From positions 12,038,183 to 12,102,182 of the forward strand of contig OZ038468.1 of assembly GCA_964036295.1 (NCBI GenBank): a stretch of DNA of 64,000 bases, given 5' to 3'. The position numbers and the translations under genes are program-made. Below the pieces are notes generated by a model that was given only the letters and a program-made list of their open reading frames with translations, was not told the DNA's origin and made no database searches. The DNA comes from Plumapathes pennacea (taxonomy: Eukaryota > Cnidaria > Anthozoa > Antipatharia > Myriopathidae). Positions 46,801 through 57,242 of the stretch are shown piece after piece; positions within the stretch are counted from its first letter, which is position 1; each line of letters opens with the position of its first letter.

Positions 46801-49800
46801 GCATGGTTGGTGATTGTTACAGTTCTTACGGCTTTTAAGGAACCCGGGAAAATTAAATGACAGCAAACGAAGAAGGCGAATGTGTTTATGTTGTTTGATG
46901 AACAGGCAGAAATTGAATGACAAGATGTAAAAAGCTCAGAAAAATAAATTAGTTTAGTGTGGGAGGAAAGTGATGGACTTTAACATGGAGCGAAAATATG
47001 AGAGTTTAGCGTGGGAGAACATAAGAGACTTTTGATATGAGAGGAAAAGTGACTTTAGTAGGAGGAAAATAAGAGAGGGGCACACATAACCGTATTACTC
47101 GACGTTCGCTCAAATATACATGGTAGACTTCCTACTTTAGATGCGTTTTTTTTTTTTTTTTTTCTCTCTCTCTCTCTCTCTTTATGTGACACAGGATGCA
47201 TGGTTTTTAACGTGATTATTAATCATTGACACTCACTCTCGGTCAATTCTCAAGTGCTGAATAGCGAGTTTACATGACGCAAGGGACAGCTGTCGTATTT
47301 TCCTGTAAATATTTCACGCAAATCAGCCGGCGAGGGAATTCAATTGGCAATATAATATTGTCCTTTATTGTTTCGTTTATTCTTGCGGCGCTCTCACAGT
47401 GTGAAGATAGTTTAATTTGCGTCTTAAAAATTCATAAGATCCAGAAGAATTGTCTCAATCATGCAGTTTGTGACAACATGAATATTTATTGCTGACCCAG
47501 CTGAGAGAACAGCCAAATTGTCCAAAGCGTTCTTCCGGATTTCGTTTAACGTCGATGCTGAAAGCTTGTGAATACCGACCTCTGTTCGGCCAAATCGCGG
47601 AAACCGGATAAATTTATGCTTATTGAAGGATAAGTGATGCCGGTGCCTATGGTTTCTGATACGACTCTGAACTCAAACATTCCCGAAGTGAAGCTTTTTC
47701 TTCGGTTTTGTCAGCCACAGGATGGTGACCCGCTTCCAGTTGGTAAGCCGTTACGAATCCTCCAAGTGTTTTGTGGGAATTCCTAGTAGTTTAAGTGCGG
47801 TGTTTATTTTGACGTTTCTTAAAACCGCCTTTAGCTCCGTCTAGTAATTGAAGTCTATTACTGGGCGCTCTGTTGATAGAATAGTCATTCCAGCTGCTTT
47901 GCGGAGAATTGTTGCTTCTCTATCCTTCTGACAGTGTTTAGATTATCACTGCGACATATATTAACGAGTTGTATTTTTTTTTTCTTTGCTCAGCATGGGA
48001 AGGACCGCACCACCCGAGAAATTTGCTACTCGGAGTCGTGTACGCGGCAAAAGTGAGTAGCGTTTAATTTGTTCTATCTACTTTATTTTTTGAGTGTTAG
48101 AGCTACCAGAACGAGTTATGCTTTCCCCTTGGTTCAGTAACTTAAAAACTCGCTTGACCGCGGAAAAGTTATTTTGGCAAATAGAATTGCCATATTTAAC
48201 TTATATGAACTCGCGAATTGTGTATTTTCCAGGCGTTCTGGCGCCATTTTTCGCTCGGTTTCTTTGATTACTTGTGGTTAATATTCAATCCCATGTTTGG
48301 TGTTAAAATGGTTTCAAATGGTGTAATTTATGGTTAAGGAAACCTCTGACGCCCAGAGCGATGTGTTTACTCTCCTGTAATTTGATTGGCTGAGTATATA
48401 TTTAAGAAGCTTGTGTCCGTCCATATGCTGCGGTTAATTTGCATTTGAGTTGATAGATGTCAAGATAGCTCTTCATAGGCTTTGTCGAAGATAATGAACA
48501 TATGGCTCGTTCTCACACGTAAACATCTCAGCAATAATTTAAAATTCTTAAGAATTCAGCCCCTTCATTTTAATTTACCTAACGAGGAGGTTATCCGAGT
48601 GAAATAGCACCACCGCGATCTCCTTATTTTGAGTCAGCGGTCATTGCACAAAACTGTGTGAAAATATTAGAGCAAAATCCCAGTATTCGTAGTTCGTGCA
48701 ACGCTTGTAAAACCTCAAAATGTAGAGACTAAACTGACTCGGTATTCAAGTATAAGCTAGTTCATAGCCTGCGAAGCAAGCGTTTTCCGTGTACAAAGGC
48801 TTTTTCGATTTTTGACCGCGCGAAAATTGGGGCGAGTGCAAAGGGACCCCTCCCCCCTCGCCCCAAATTTTGAGCTCGCCCCATTTTTCGCGCGGCCAAA
48901 ATCGAAAAAGTCACCGTATGCTCTTCGTATCGAGGGGAAACGCTTGCTACGCAGGCTATTTAGTTCAATATATTTTGTGACATAAGTTGTGCACAGGATA
49001 AACGGAGCTTGCACTTGAGGTTAAGAAGGTATTTCCGCGCGCGGTGTCTTGTGTCATTGGCTTTTTTTGTCGCACTGATACTCAGCTGATATTTCCCATC
49101 ACATCAAGATAAATGCTTGTGTTTCTTTTGCTGTTTCAGTACTTGGGTTCGTCACAGATCATGTCTCCCCAGTCCCCCAACAAGACGGTCAGGATGGAGC
49201 AGGCCCAGGAGGCAGTGGGACGAATTAAGGTGACTGCGCGCGCAGGGGTGGGGTTAATTGTGCGTGACCCTGCTTATTTGGTCTTGATGTCTGTCTTTTT
49301 CAACCCTGTGAGCTGCTGCAGCAGAGCATTTTTTCCATCGTGTTCGTGCTAGGATACCGTGCGCACATTTTACGTTCTTGTTCTTGTTCTTGTTCTTGTT
49401 CGTGTTTTTGTTTTTGTTTTTGTTTTTTCATTTGATTTTATTTATTAAGCTTCGCCATACAAACTACTTGAACTACTATTGCATTATTGCATTGGCTGGG
49501 AGTGCCACTACAGCTTTCACCAATTACAGTGGTACCATCTAAAAATCTAAGAAGCATAAAAATTATATAAATATAAGAAAGAAAGCCCGAGATCTGATCG
49601 AAACAAAGTATTTTTTTACGAAATCCGATTCAAAGATAAAACTGTAAGCAGCATGATAAGGTGTGGTCTAGTTCGCGGGCATTGTTACACTTAGGGCAGA
49701 CTGATTTCCAACTACGCAGATCGTCCTGGTCGTACACATTATTCAAAGCAGAGAAAATTATAGAAGCTTGTTCACTAGGTCGCGCCTTTTCTTGTCGTTA

Positions 49801-52800
49801 TTGGTCTTCAGACAATCTTTTAGGTTTAGATTTTAGGCCTTAGGGTTAGCTTTGGGTCTTGATTACCCTGTACATGAACTCAGCTGTGAACGAGACGTTA
49901 ATGTTGATGAATCTCGTCCTGTTCCGTGTGAACGAGTGCCAACCTGTTTCTATTGTCATCATTTCCTGGAGAGGAAGGAGAGTAAAAGTTGTGCGCTATT
50001 GGTCGCGTTGCTTCGTCGTTTTTGTTCGCGTTTTTGTGTTTGTTATCGTGTTTGTTTGTTTGTTTGTTTGTTTGTTTGTTTGTTTGTTTGTTTGTTTGTT
50101 TGTTCGTCTTTTTATCCGCTCTCGTGTTCGTGTGTGTGTGTGTGTGTGTGTTTGTGTGTTCGTGTTGTTATCTTATTTGCTCTACTTCTTTTTTTTTTTT
50201 CATGTGTAGCTTTTGTTCGTTTTTGTGTCCGTTCTATTTATCGTGTTCACGCGTGTGTATGTTCGTGTTATCTCATTCATGCTCTTGTTCTTTTGTATCT
50301 TTTCTTTTCAGTTTTGTCTTTTTTTTTTTTTTTTTTTTTTTTTTTACGTGTAGCTTTCGTATGTAGCCATCTTTCCATTTGTCCGTGAGAAGTGCCCAGT
50401 TATTCTCTCAGTCTTGGGTCTCAGTCCATGTATTATTTGAGTGTCGTTACGTGACGTGACGTGACGTTACCAACTCTCGTTTTGCTTCCCAGGTTCCTGA
50501 GGGAGAGGAGCAGCCGACAACAGACGTTGATCTGTTTATCTCAACGGAGAGAATCAAGGTCGTCAACTCGAGTAGCAAGGTTGGTTCATTTGTTAGTTCG
50601 ATTAAAAAGGAACATGGATCACTTGAAACGTCCATAATTTAACCGTCAGTCCACTTGTTCCTGCTTGATTAACACCTTGTCCTTTTCCATTTCCATTCGA
50701 AGGATTGACTTGTGGATTTGTTTGTTTGTTCCCCAGCTCACGCCCAAGTCATTCCCCCCCCCCCCCCTCCCCCCTGAATCGGCCTTTAGTCTCATTCGTT
50801 CATGTCCGAATAACTCCTTGTCTTTTCCATCTTTTTGCGCTTTCCGTCCGAAGATCTGTCTTTTTTTTCTATTCATTCCTCTTCTCACCACCAAGTAGTA
50901 GGGGGGGGGGGGGGGGGGGGTTTCCTTACAAATTTGGTGGGAGTGTGCCACCCTGGACTTAAAACCCTTACCCTGTTTCAGACCAAAATTTGCGATTTTT
51001 GACCGTTGTTTCAGACTGGAAAAAATAATATAAAAAAATAAATAATAAATAGCCGTACTACATGCTTGTATGCAAAGTATCTAATAAGATATACGCATTT
51101 TCCTTTCACTGGGTTCATTCTTGCACCCCTTCCCCCCTTTTGCCCCCATCAGGAGGTGATGCTGGACCACGCCCTGCGCACGGTGTCTTTTATTGCGGAC
51201 ATTGGAGACATTCTGGTGCTGATGGTGCGTCAGACCCCCAGTGACGGCCAGGACGTGAACGCGTCACCCAAACCATCACAGATCCTGGCCAGCTTGGGCT
51301 CAGGGCAGGTCGACCGCAAAGTAATCAAGATCACGTGTCATGTGTTCCAGTGCGCAGAGGCGAGTGCATATTGACTTGTTTGTTTTTGTTTTTCAGTTTT
51401 TTGTTTTTGTTTGTTTTAGTTTAGTTTAGGTTTGTTTAATTTGTTTGTTTGTTTGTTGTTTCAGTGTTTCATTTGTTTCCTACAAGTGTCCTACCAATTA
51501 TTTTTTGACACCTTGAGACACTTATCTGGTTTTATAAAGCTGAAGGCCTTAACCCTTTCATTTCCAAGTTCAAAATGCAGATTCTTTCTACCTTTCAACA
51601 CGGAAGTGTGTGTTATAGTGAGAACTCATAGTCCAATCGGCTTTCATTTTAGAAAAGTATCAAAAGCCATGTTCTCCTTACTCTATGATATATTGCTGGT
51701 AGAGAACTGCAGGAGAAAATTGAAGTTGATCACTCTTGGAAGTGAAAGGGTTAAAGAATTTGTTGTTTGTTAGGTGAGGTGTATCGAGTTTTAGCTAAAG
51801 TGGGATTGATTAGAGTGTGATTGGTGCTCATTTAGCCTGGACTGATGTACGATACATCAAACTGCCCAGTATGATCCGGCCCCAACGAGAGAATGAGTAT
51901 TCTCTCCAAAACACAAGGTGTAATAAAGAACATTTGTTTTTCCTTTCTTTCAGGCTCAGGTCATCGCCAAGAGCATTGGTCAAGCGTTCAACGTGGCTTA
52001 CCAGGAGTTCCTCCGCATGAACGGGATAACCGAAGACACGATCGAGGACGCCGAGTATAACGGGGTTCTAGAGGCTCAGAAAATTCTCGGGGAGGATCTG
52101 TCACTGCTGGCAGACGAAACTAAGGCCAAAGAGGTGAGTTGTAGAACAGTAAGATATAAGGCCCGGTTCAGACGCCGCTCCTGGCATGCGCCGAACCTAA
52201 TAGTAATAGATTCGACCCTGGTTCGACATAGGAGCGACTGTTGATTCAAATTCAACTTTTCCTGCCGCACCAAATACACAATAGTGCTTATGTTTAAGGA
52301 TACATGTTTTTAATTCAAAATAATTCAAAATAATTCATGCAATAGGTACGGCACATGTGAAGAGCAGCGTCTGAATCAACGTCGCTCCCACGTCGGATTA
52401 TGCGACAGCGTCAGTCGAACCTAATACCGCTGCCGTACCTAATTCAAATATGCCGAACCTAATTGATTCAGACGCCGCTCTTCTGCCGTACTTAATTCAA
52501 GCATTAGGTTCAGCGCATGTCAGGAGCGGCGTCTGAACCGGGCCTAAGTCTCCCGGTGTCTATAGAATCTTTTCCAACTCTGTTTGTTGTTGTTGTTATT
52601 GCTGTTGTTGTTATTTCCCATTCCAGTGAGCCCCCGAGGTTTTATTACAGCCAGAACAGAACACAATACACGCGTTAATGATGATAATGATGATGCATTT
52701 ATATAGCCATTTATATAGTGCAAATTCTACGTGTATATATTCAAATGTGCTTTACAATGGTCTCTGAATTGTGATATAGAAATGGAGGACAGTTCACAGC

Positions 52801-53918
52801 ACCGGCGAAATTTCCCTGCTCTTATCGAGAGGGGTGCGAGTTCTTCAAAGTCCCTCATAGTATATGTATACGCGTTCACACTGTGGAAGATCGTTCTGAG
52901 ACTCTTGACACTTGTCTCGCATTAGCTTGAATCGATCTCAGATTGACAGTAAGTGTTCGTGCGTTGATTTTTCAACAGTATGAAAGCGCTCCAAAATGAT
53001 CTTGGTAACTGATTTCGGATTGATGGCGCTTTAATAAACAAATTCTTGATGGAACTTTCTTACTGTTTGCACAGGTTGTAGTAAATAAGAAACCCTATGA
53101 AGGTCTGGGTATGATGATACTCGAGTCAGGCTGGGGATCCATGATCCCCACGGCCATTGTTGTGCACCTCGCAAAGGACGGCCCGGTTACCAAGTCCGGT
53201 CGGCTGAACGTTGGAGACCAGATCCTGGAAGTGAACGGAACCAGTCTTGTTGGTCTGACGCTGACCGAGTGTCAGACGCACATCAAGGTGAGCTGGGGAG
53301 ACTGTAAGTCCCTGCTGCTTAGGTACTTCGTGTAAGATACCACCTAAAGGTTAAGGCTAGAGCAAAAGACGATGGGCGCTGACGCTCGAAACATTAGCCA
53401 ACACATTCTTTATTGCGTTTAGCACATCCATATCAACCTGACACCGCGGAAATACGTTCTTGACGTCGCTTCCGTCGGTTAGCGTTCGTGTGCAAGCCGC
53501 GTTTTTCTTGTGCACAAGTTATGTTATAGAAAATGCATTAAACTAACCTATAGTCGAGTATCGAGTCCTATTATTGAGTTTCTTGGTTACGTCTTGAGGT
53601 TTTACGAGCGTTACACTAAGCTACAAAATCTGCACTTGAATGCAAGGTTTTGGGCAATAAAACCGCTGACTCAAAAGCAAGGCCGCACGACTGAAAAACG
53701 TATTTCCCCGGTGTCCATCAACCTTACGTTAGATACGGGGACTACAATCATGGGCAAAAGTCGATGGGACGTTTTCTACGAAGTATCAGTACGCACAAAG
53801 GGAGCACAATTTTGGTCCGTATAACCTATAAGGGGTACTCCTCGGTTAGCCCCCTCCCCTCCCCTCCCCTCTATTTAAGGGGAGTGGGATGAAGGGGATG
53901 GGCAGATTTGTAATCGTC

Positions 53919-53949
<31 letters not shown>

Positions 53950-56007
53950 CTGTACTTTACTAAACCAAACTTTATTCGACTGTTTCTTGACTATATTTAT
54001 CTATGCCAGCTATGATAACAACCCTTTATGTCTTCGGTTGCACACTAACCTCGTGTTCTTGTTCGTGACTGCAGAATACCAGGCCGCAGACCAAAGTTGT
54101 TTTCAAAATTGTGTCTTGTCCGCCGACAGTACAGGTCGTGGTAAACAGACCCGACACCAAGTACCAGCTGGGGTTCAGCGTACAGAACGGAATGGTGCGT
54201 GTTTATGTTTCTCCTGTTAAAAACGGTATATAGTTCCTATTTTACTTTTCTCCGACCTCTGGCTTTCCAAACACACGGAAAACACACTTGTATCCTGCAA
54301 CTCTTTCACTTTCGAAGACAAGTTAGACTCAAACTCAAACCTCCAACTCCTTCCAGTGAAACCTGAAGGAATGACCACTCGAGTGAAAGTTCTCAATGAG
54401 TACATTTTAATAACAGTGTTCACTTCCAACTCCTGAACTGTCAAATGAAACCTAAAGGTGTGACCACTGAAATGACCCTTTCTAGATGGCTGTGAAACTT
54501 AGTCAATACATAACGAGGTCATTTATCTGCCTCCACGGGTTTTTACAGTGCACTTGCGGGTACGTAACCTGTGTCTTTATAATGTTAGCTTTTTTTTCTG
54601 GATTAGATCTGTAGCTTGATGCGAGGCAGTATAGCGGAGCGTGGCGGGGTCCGTGTTGGCCACCGGATCATCGAGATAAACAACGAGAGCGTTGTAGCCA
54701 AATCTCATCAACACATCGTCGATTTACTGGCGACCACTGTCGGCGAGGTGAGATGTTCGTTCAGGATAAACGCTGAAGTGTCCGCGCCTACTCACGGACG
54801 CAATGGTTTACTTACGCGCTCATTCACTGACTCATTCATTCGTTCGTTCGTTCGTTCGTTCGTTCGTTCGTTCGTTCGTTCGTTCGTTCGTTCGTTCGTT
54901 CATTCATTCATTCATTCACTCATTCGTTCGTTCATTCATTCGTTCGTTCATTCATTCATTCACTCATTCGTTCATTCATTCATTCATTCATTCGTTCACT
55001 CATTCATTCATTCATTCATTCGTTCATTCATTCATTCACTCATTCGTTCATTCATTCATTCATTCATTCGTTCACTCATTCATTCATTCATTCATTCATT
55101 CATTCATTCATTCATTCACTCATTCATTCATTCGTTCACTCATTCATTCATTCATTCATTCATTCATTCATTCGTTCGTTCGTTCATTCATTCATTCATT
55201 CATTCATTCATTCATTCATTCGTTCACTCATTCATTCATTCATTCATTCATTCATTCATTCGTTCACTCATTCATTCATTCATTCATTCATTCATTCATT
55301 CATTCGTTCGTTCATTCATTCATTCACTCATTCGTTCATTCATTCATTCATTCATTCATTCGTTCATTCATTCATTCACTCATTCGTTCATTCATTCATT
55401 CATTCATTCATTCGTTCACTCATTCATTCATTCATTCATTCATTCATTCATTCGTTCACTCATTCATTCATTCATTCATTCATTCATTCATTCATTCGTT
55501 CATTCATTCATTCATTCATTCATTCATTCATTCATTCGTTCATTCACACACACACTCATTGACTCATCCATTCACTCAGATTCACCCCTCTCACTGACCC
55601 TCTGATTCGCTGACTCACGCATTTACTCACTGGCTCATTCACTGGCTCACCTACTAACTCGCCCTCTCTTTCACTGACCCACTGATTTGCGGACTCACTC
55701 ACTGACTCGCCATAGTGACTCACTCACCCACTGACTTTCTCTCACTGAACCAACAATTTGCTCACTTACTGATGGACTCACTGACTCATTTAATGGCATG
55801 CTCACTCACTCACTCCCACGCATACACCCACGCGCTCTCTTTTTTGTCCGTCTGTCTGTCTCTGTCTCTGTCTCTGTCCTTTAGCTTACTAGTTTATTTC
55901 TCTCCTCATATATTTTTTCTATTTTCTATTCACAGATCCAAATGAAGACAATGCCTGCGTCCATGTATCGGCTGCTGGTTGGTTTGGATCAGCCTCAGTA
56001 TATTTAA
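35939..56007 (+). CDS. APBA1: X11/Mint (APBA) adaptor: acidic N-terminus, PTB, PDZ1, PDZ2
   Basis: X11/Mint proteins bind APP-type tails through a PTB domain and synaptic partners through two PDZ domains. Fourteen exons join in phase: 35939-36071, 39669-41795, 42700-43055, 44221-44251, 47635-47742, 47994-48052, 49140-49229, 50493-50579, 51153-51359, 51954-52133, 53075-53287, 54075-54194, 54607-54747 and 55936-56007, giving about 1307 residues. The N-terminal half is disordered, with a Glu-rich run at about 40260-40690. The PTB (about residues 918-1115) has [45 protein letters not shown] and [22 protein letters not shown]1 has [20 protein letters not shown] and [18 protein letters not shown]2 has [20 protein letters not shown] and [20 protein letters not shown]. 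The end QPQYI resembles the vertebrate PLYI tail that docks into PDZ1. Exons 1, 4 and 5 are less certain. A single ancestral Mint is likely, so the paralogue number is nominal. Confidence 0.88.
36140..36510. repeat. Inverted-repeat element related to the composite at 31631
   Basis: GGTTGTGATTGTCCAGGTTA at the left is mirrored by GACAATCACAACC at the right, with AGAGTAGTC/GACTACTCT pairing. GGCACATGGTTTGATCC precedes it, as in the 31647 copy. It lies in APBA intron 1. Confidence 0.6.
36511..38229. other. APBA intron 1, unique AT-rich sequence
   Basis: No exon, RNA gene or strong repeat was recognised. A T-run of about 15 lies at 37678. Confidence 0.4.
38230..39470. repeat. Minisatellite with 84- and 86-bp units (APBA intron 1)
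   Basis: About 14 tandem units read GTTCATTTGGGTGGTCACAC...TTGACAGTTCAGAAGTTGGA...GAACACTGTTGTAGAATG. Early units are 86 bp (GAACACTCGTTGTTAGAATG) and later ones are 84 bp, a multiple of three. That is why reading frames stay open on both strands. The unit is also present inverted at 54315-54480. Confidence 0.9.
39573..39595. repeat. Poly(G) tract upstream of the large APBA exon
   Basis: An almost unbroken run of about 21 G lies 74 bp before the exon 2 acceptor. Its exact length is uncertain. Confidence 0.75.
41888..42060. repeat. Near-perfect hairpin element with 5-bp duplication
   Basis: TAGCCTGTGTAGCAATCGTT at the left pairs with AACGATTGCTACGCAGGCTA at the right. CGATTTT(T)G(A/G)CCGCGCG and GGGGCGAGCGCAAAAA arms pair inside. 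ACACA is found directly on both sides (41883-41887, 42061-42065). It lies just after an APBA splice donor. Confidence 0.8.
43783..43809. repeat. Poly(T) tract
   Basis: About 26 consecutive T in APBA intron 3. It could be the tail of an inverted retroposed element, but nothing upstream supports that. Confidence 0.7.
44336..44525. repeat. Diverged GTGCGTTC-family element
   Basis: GGGTGCGTTCTTTGGCGCTT and TTCCGAAATAGCA at the left oppose ACGTATTTCGGAATGGTCCG at the right. GGAGCTGTTCAGTAAT matches the interior of the 3641 copy. Confidence 0.5.
44894..45134. repeat. Palindromic GGGCCC-ended element
   Basis: GGGCCCAGTTTTTCAAAGCA with GGCTAATCCTGGATTAGG at the left opposes CCTGGATTAGCTTAATCGAC and GAAAAACCGGGCCC at the right. 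A second left-type end follows at 45162-45205. Confidence 0.7.
45421..45762. repeat. Palindromic element, copy 2 (opposite orientation to 31680-32025)
   Basis: It begins TTTTTACCACAACACAGTAG and ends GGCAAACCAGTGGAAATTT, the reverse complement of copy 1. Internal TGACGCCGGCTGACGCCAG and the CGGCGAAGCGCCTCG loop also correspond. Copy 1 and copy 2 are about 13.7 kb apart. Confidence 0.7.
45763..47634. other. APBA intron 4, mostly unique sequence
   Basis: No exon was recognised. It contains a (CAA)n-rich patch near 45965, a poly(T) plus (TC)n tract at 47145-47181, and scattered open frames without motifs. Confidence 0.4.
48765..48958. repeat. Second copy of the 41888-type hairpin, with 7-bp duplication
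   Basis: TAGCCTGCGAAGCAAGCGTT at the left opposes CGCTTGCTACGCAGGCTA at the right, with ATTTTTGACCGCGCGAAAAT and TTTTTCGCGCGGCCAAAAT arms. TAGTTCA occurs at 48758-48764 and 48961-48967. Confidence 0.8.
49375..50340. repeat. Pyrimidine/TG-rich simple-sequence region in an APBA intron
   Basis: It contains (TTGTTC)n near 49378-49430, about 13 TTTG units at 50051-50104, (TG)n near 50131-50150 and T-runs near 50187 and 50320. These keep three plus-strand frames open with Cys/Val/Leu/Phe-only translations. Confidence 0.85.
50752..50920. repeat. Poly(C) and poly(G) tracts flanking a short spacer
   Basis: A C-run at 50754-50767 and a G-run at about 50901-50920 form an inverted pair that could fold back. 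Run lengths are uncertain. Confidence 0.6.
51553..51750. repeat. TTAA-flanked piggyBac-like MITE (best copy)
   Basis: CCCTTTCATTTCCAAGTTCA at the left opposes GATCACTCTTGGAAGTGAAAGGG at the right. TTAA occurs exactly on both sides (51549-51552, 51751-51754). It is 198 bp and non-coding. TTAA targets with CCC/GGG ends are the hallmark of piggyBac. It lies inside the GC-AG intron of APBA. Confidence 0.8.
52160..52544. repeat. Harbinger-like MITE with TAA target duplication
   Basis: GGCCCGGTTCAGACGCCGCT at the left is exactly mirrored by AGCGGCGTCTGAACCGGGCC at the right, flanked by TAA (52157-52159, 52545-52547). The interior repeats GCCGAACCTAAT words in both orientations. Confidence 0.8.
54315..54480. 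repeat. Inverted remnant of the 38.2-39.5 kb minisatellite unit
   Basis: In reverse complement it reads GTGGTCACACCTTTAGGTTTC, TTTGACAGTTCAGGAGTTGG and AAGTGAACACTGTTATT, the same unit in the same order, about 1.5 copies. Confidence 0.7.
54833..55548. repeat. (TTCG)n/(TTCA)n tetranucleotide tract in APBA intron 13
   Basis: It starts as about 15 TTCG units and continues as a long mixture of TTCA, TTCG and CTCA units, over 700 bp. A higher-order pattern of TTCA blocks punctuated by TTCG or CTCA is visible. The tract lacks stop codons in the frame of the preceding exon. Confidence 0.95.
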
Positions 56008-57180
56008 GAAGAAGATTCTGGGAAGTTCGCCTGAAAGGGCCGTTTACCAGGTCCCTGCAGATAAGGCACTTGTTGGGAATAGGTCACACGTAAAGTACGG
56101 CTTTATAAGGACGGCTTATTACGGGGAAAACAGTGAACAGTCGAGAGCTATCTAACAAAAAGAGAGACGTGGATAACAGTGTTGCTCTTACAAACCTCTG
56201 GTCACAGATGCCGTGTCGCATGGGGGCAAAACGTGAACTAGTAGGGGGAGGGGTAGAGATGGACAATGTTGCGCGCGGATTGACCATTTCTGAGATGCCT
56301 CAAAACGAGGCCAAGGGCAGGACCTGCATGGTGCGAGTTTGTTCTACTTGCTTGTTCAATTTCGTGCAAACTAAACTACTCTTTCGTGAAAAGGTTTTGC
56401 ACTAGTTTTCGTTTTAAAACAGAAGGACATAAGCTACGTCATTCTCGAGATGCCTGTCGACAGACGCTCCTCGAGCGCGCGAAAGATTGGAGGGGGAGGG
56501 GGTCAGTCGGGGGTAGACGTCCCCTCACCCCCCCCCCCCCCTCCCCTTCCCCAGGTTGTACGAGGCCTTGCACCCTGGACGGCTCGATCAAAAACGTCTG
56601 CAGAAAGTAGATCTTTAAGCGACGTAACTTTGCGATACTTTTTTTGCCCAAAAGTGTTTCGCTTTAGACATTCTTGTTGCATTTCTTAGCTGCTTTTACA
56701 GTAAAGTTCAGGGAACATTGGAATGGTCTGCCCACTTCACTGAGTTCCCGGGCTTTGCTGTGCTGTGCTAATGCACCTACTAATCTTGGGTGCGTTTAAA
56801 TTTATAAAAATGAGAGGCCATAATAGAACACTAAACAGATTTTAGAAATTTAACTCTTTGCACAGTATTTATGAGACGTGTAATTTTGTATTCACAACTG
56901 ATCTTGTCGCTGTACAGGTGTCACGAACCCTATCATTTTCGTAGTCTTACTTGGAGTAAATTGAGAAATTGTGTGAGGAGAATATTAAGAAAGGGCTTAG
57001 TCTCGTTCCTTGTTTTGACATAATTATATAGTTGGCAATTCCAATCTGTAAAAATAACCCGACCCAGCTTTAGATTCGTCTCTTGATTTCTTCTTGAAAA
57101 ACAGCAAATTATTATTATTCGTATAACAATAAATTCATTTTATTTTATTTACTAATATTCTAGAGTTTAAACAAGGACCC
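56008..57180. other. APBA 3' UTR and flank
   Basis: No further coding exon of APBA is expected after the stop. AATAAA at 57128-57133 is a possible poly(A) signal. C-rich and G-rich runs lie at 56480-56550. Confidence 0.5.
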
Positions 57181-57184
57181 TCGC

Positions 57185-57223
57185 TATAAAAGGGATAGCT
57201 CCTCCCCCTTTCCCGTGACGTCA
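57185..57223 (+). promoter_or_regulatory. TATA box and palindromic CRE
   Basis: TATAAAAGGG at 57185 is followed by TGACGTCA at 57216-57223 and by an ATG in AAATGGCGGACATG at 57243. This is the only strong TATA-like sequence I noticed next to a plausible start codon. Confidence 0.45.
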
Positions 57224-57242
57224 GCACAATTTTGAAAAATAA

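Noticed and set aside
49852-50388. Cys/Val/Leu/Phe-rich frame of 178 codons
   Set aside because: It is composed of TTTG, TG and poly(T) repeats inside an APBA intron, and all three frames are similarly open.
54803-55597. Long His-Ser-Phe-Ile repeat protein
   Set aside because: It is a translation of the (TTCA/TTCG)n microsatellite between two well-supported APBA exons. The shift in frame gives the same peptide pattern.
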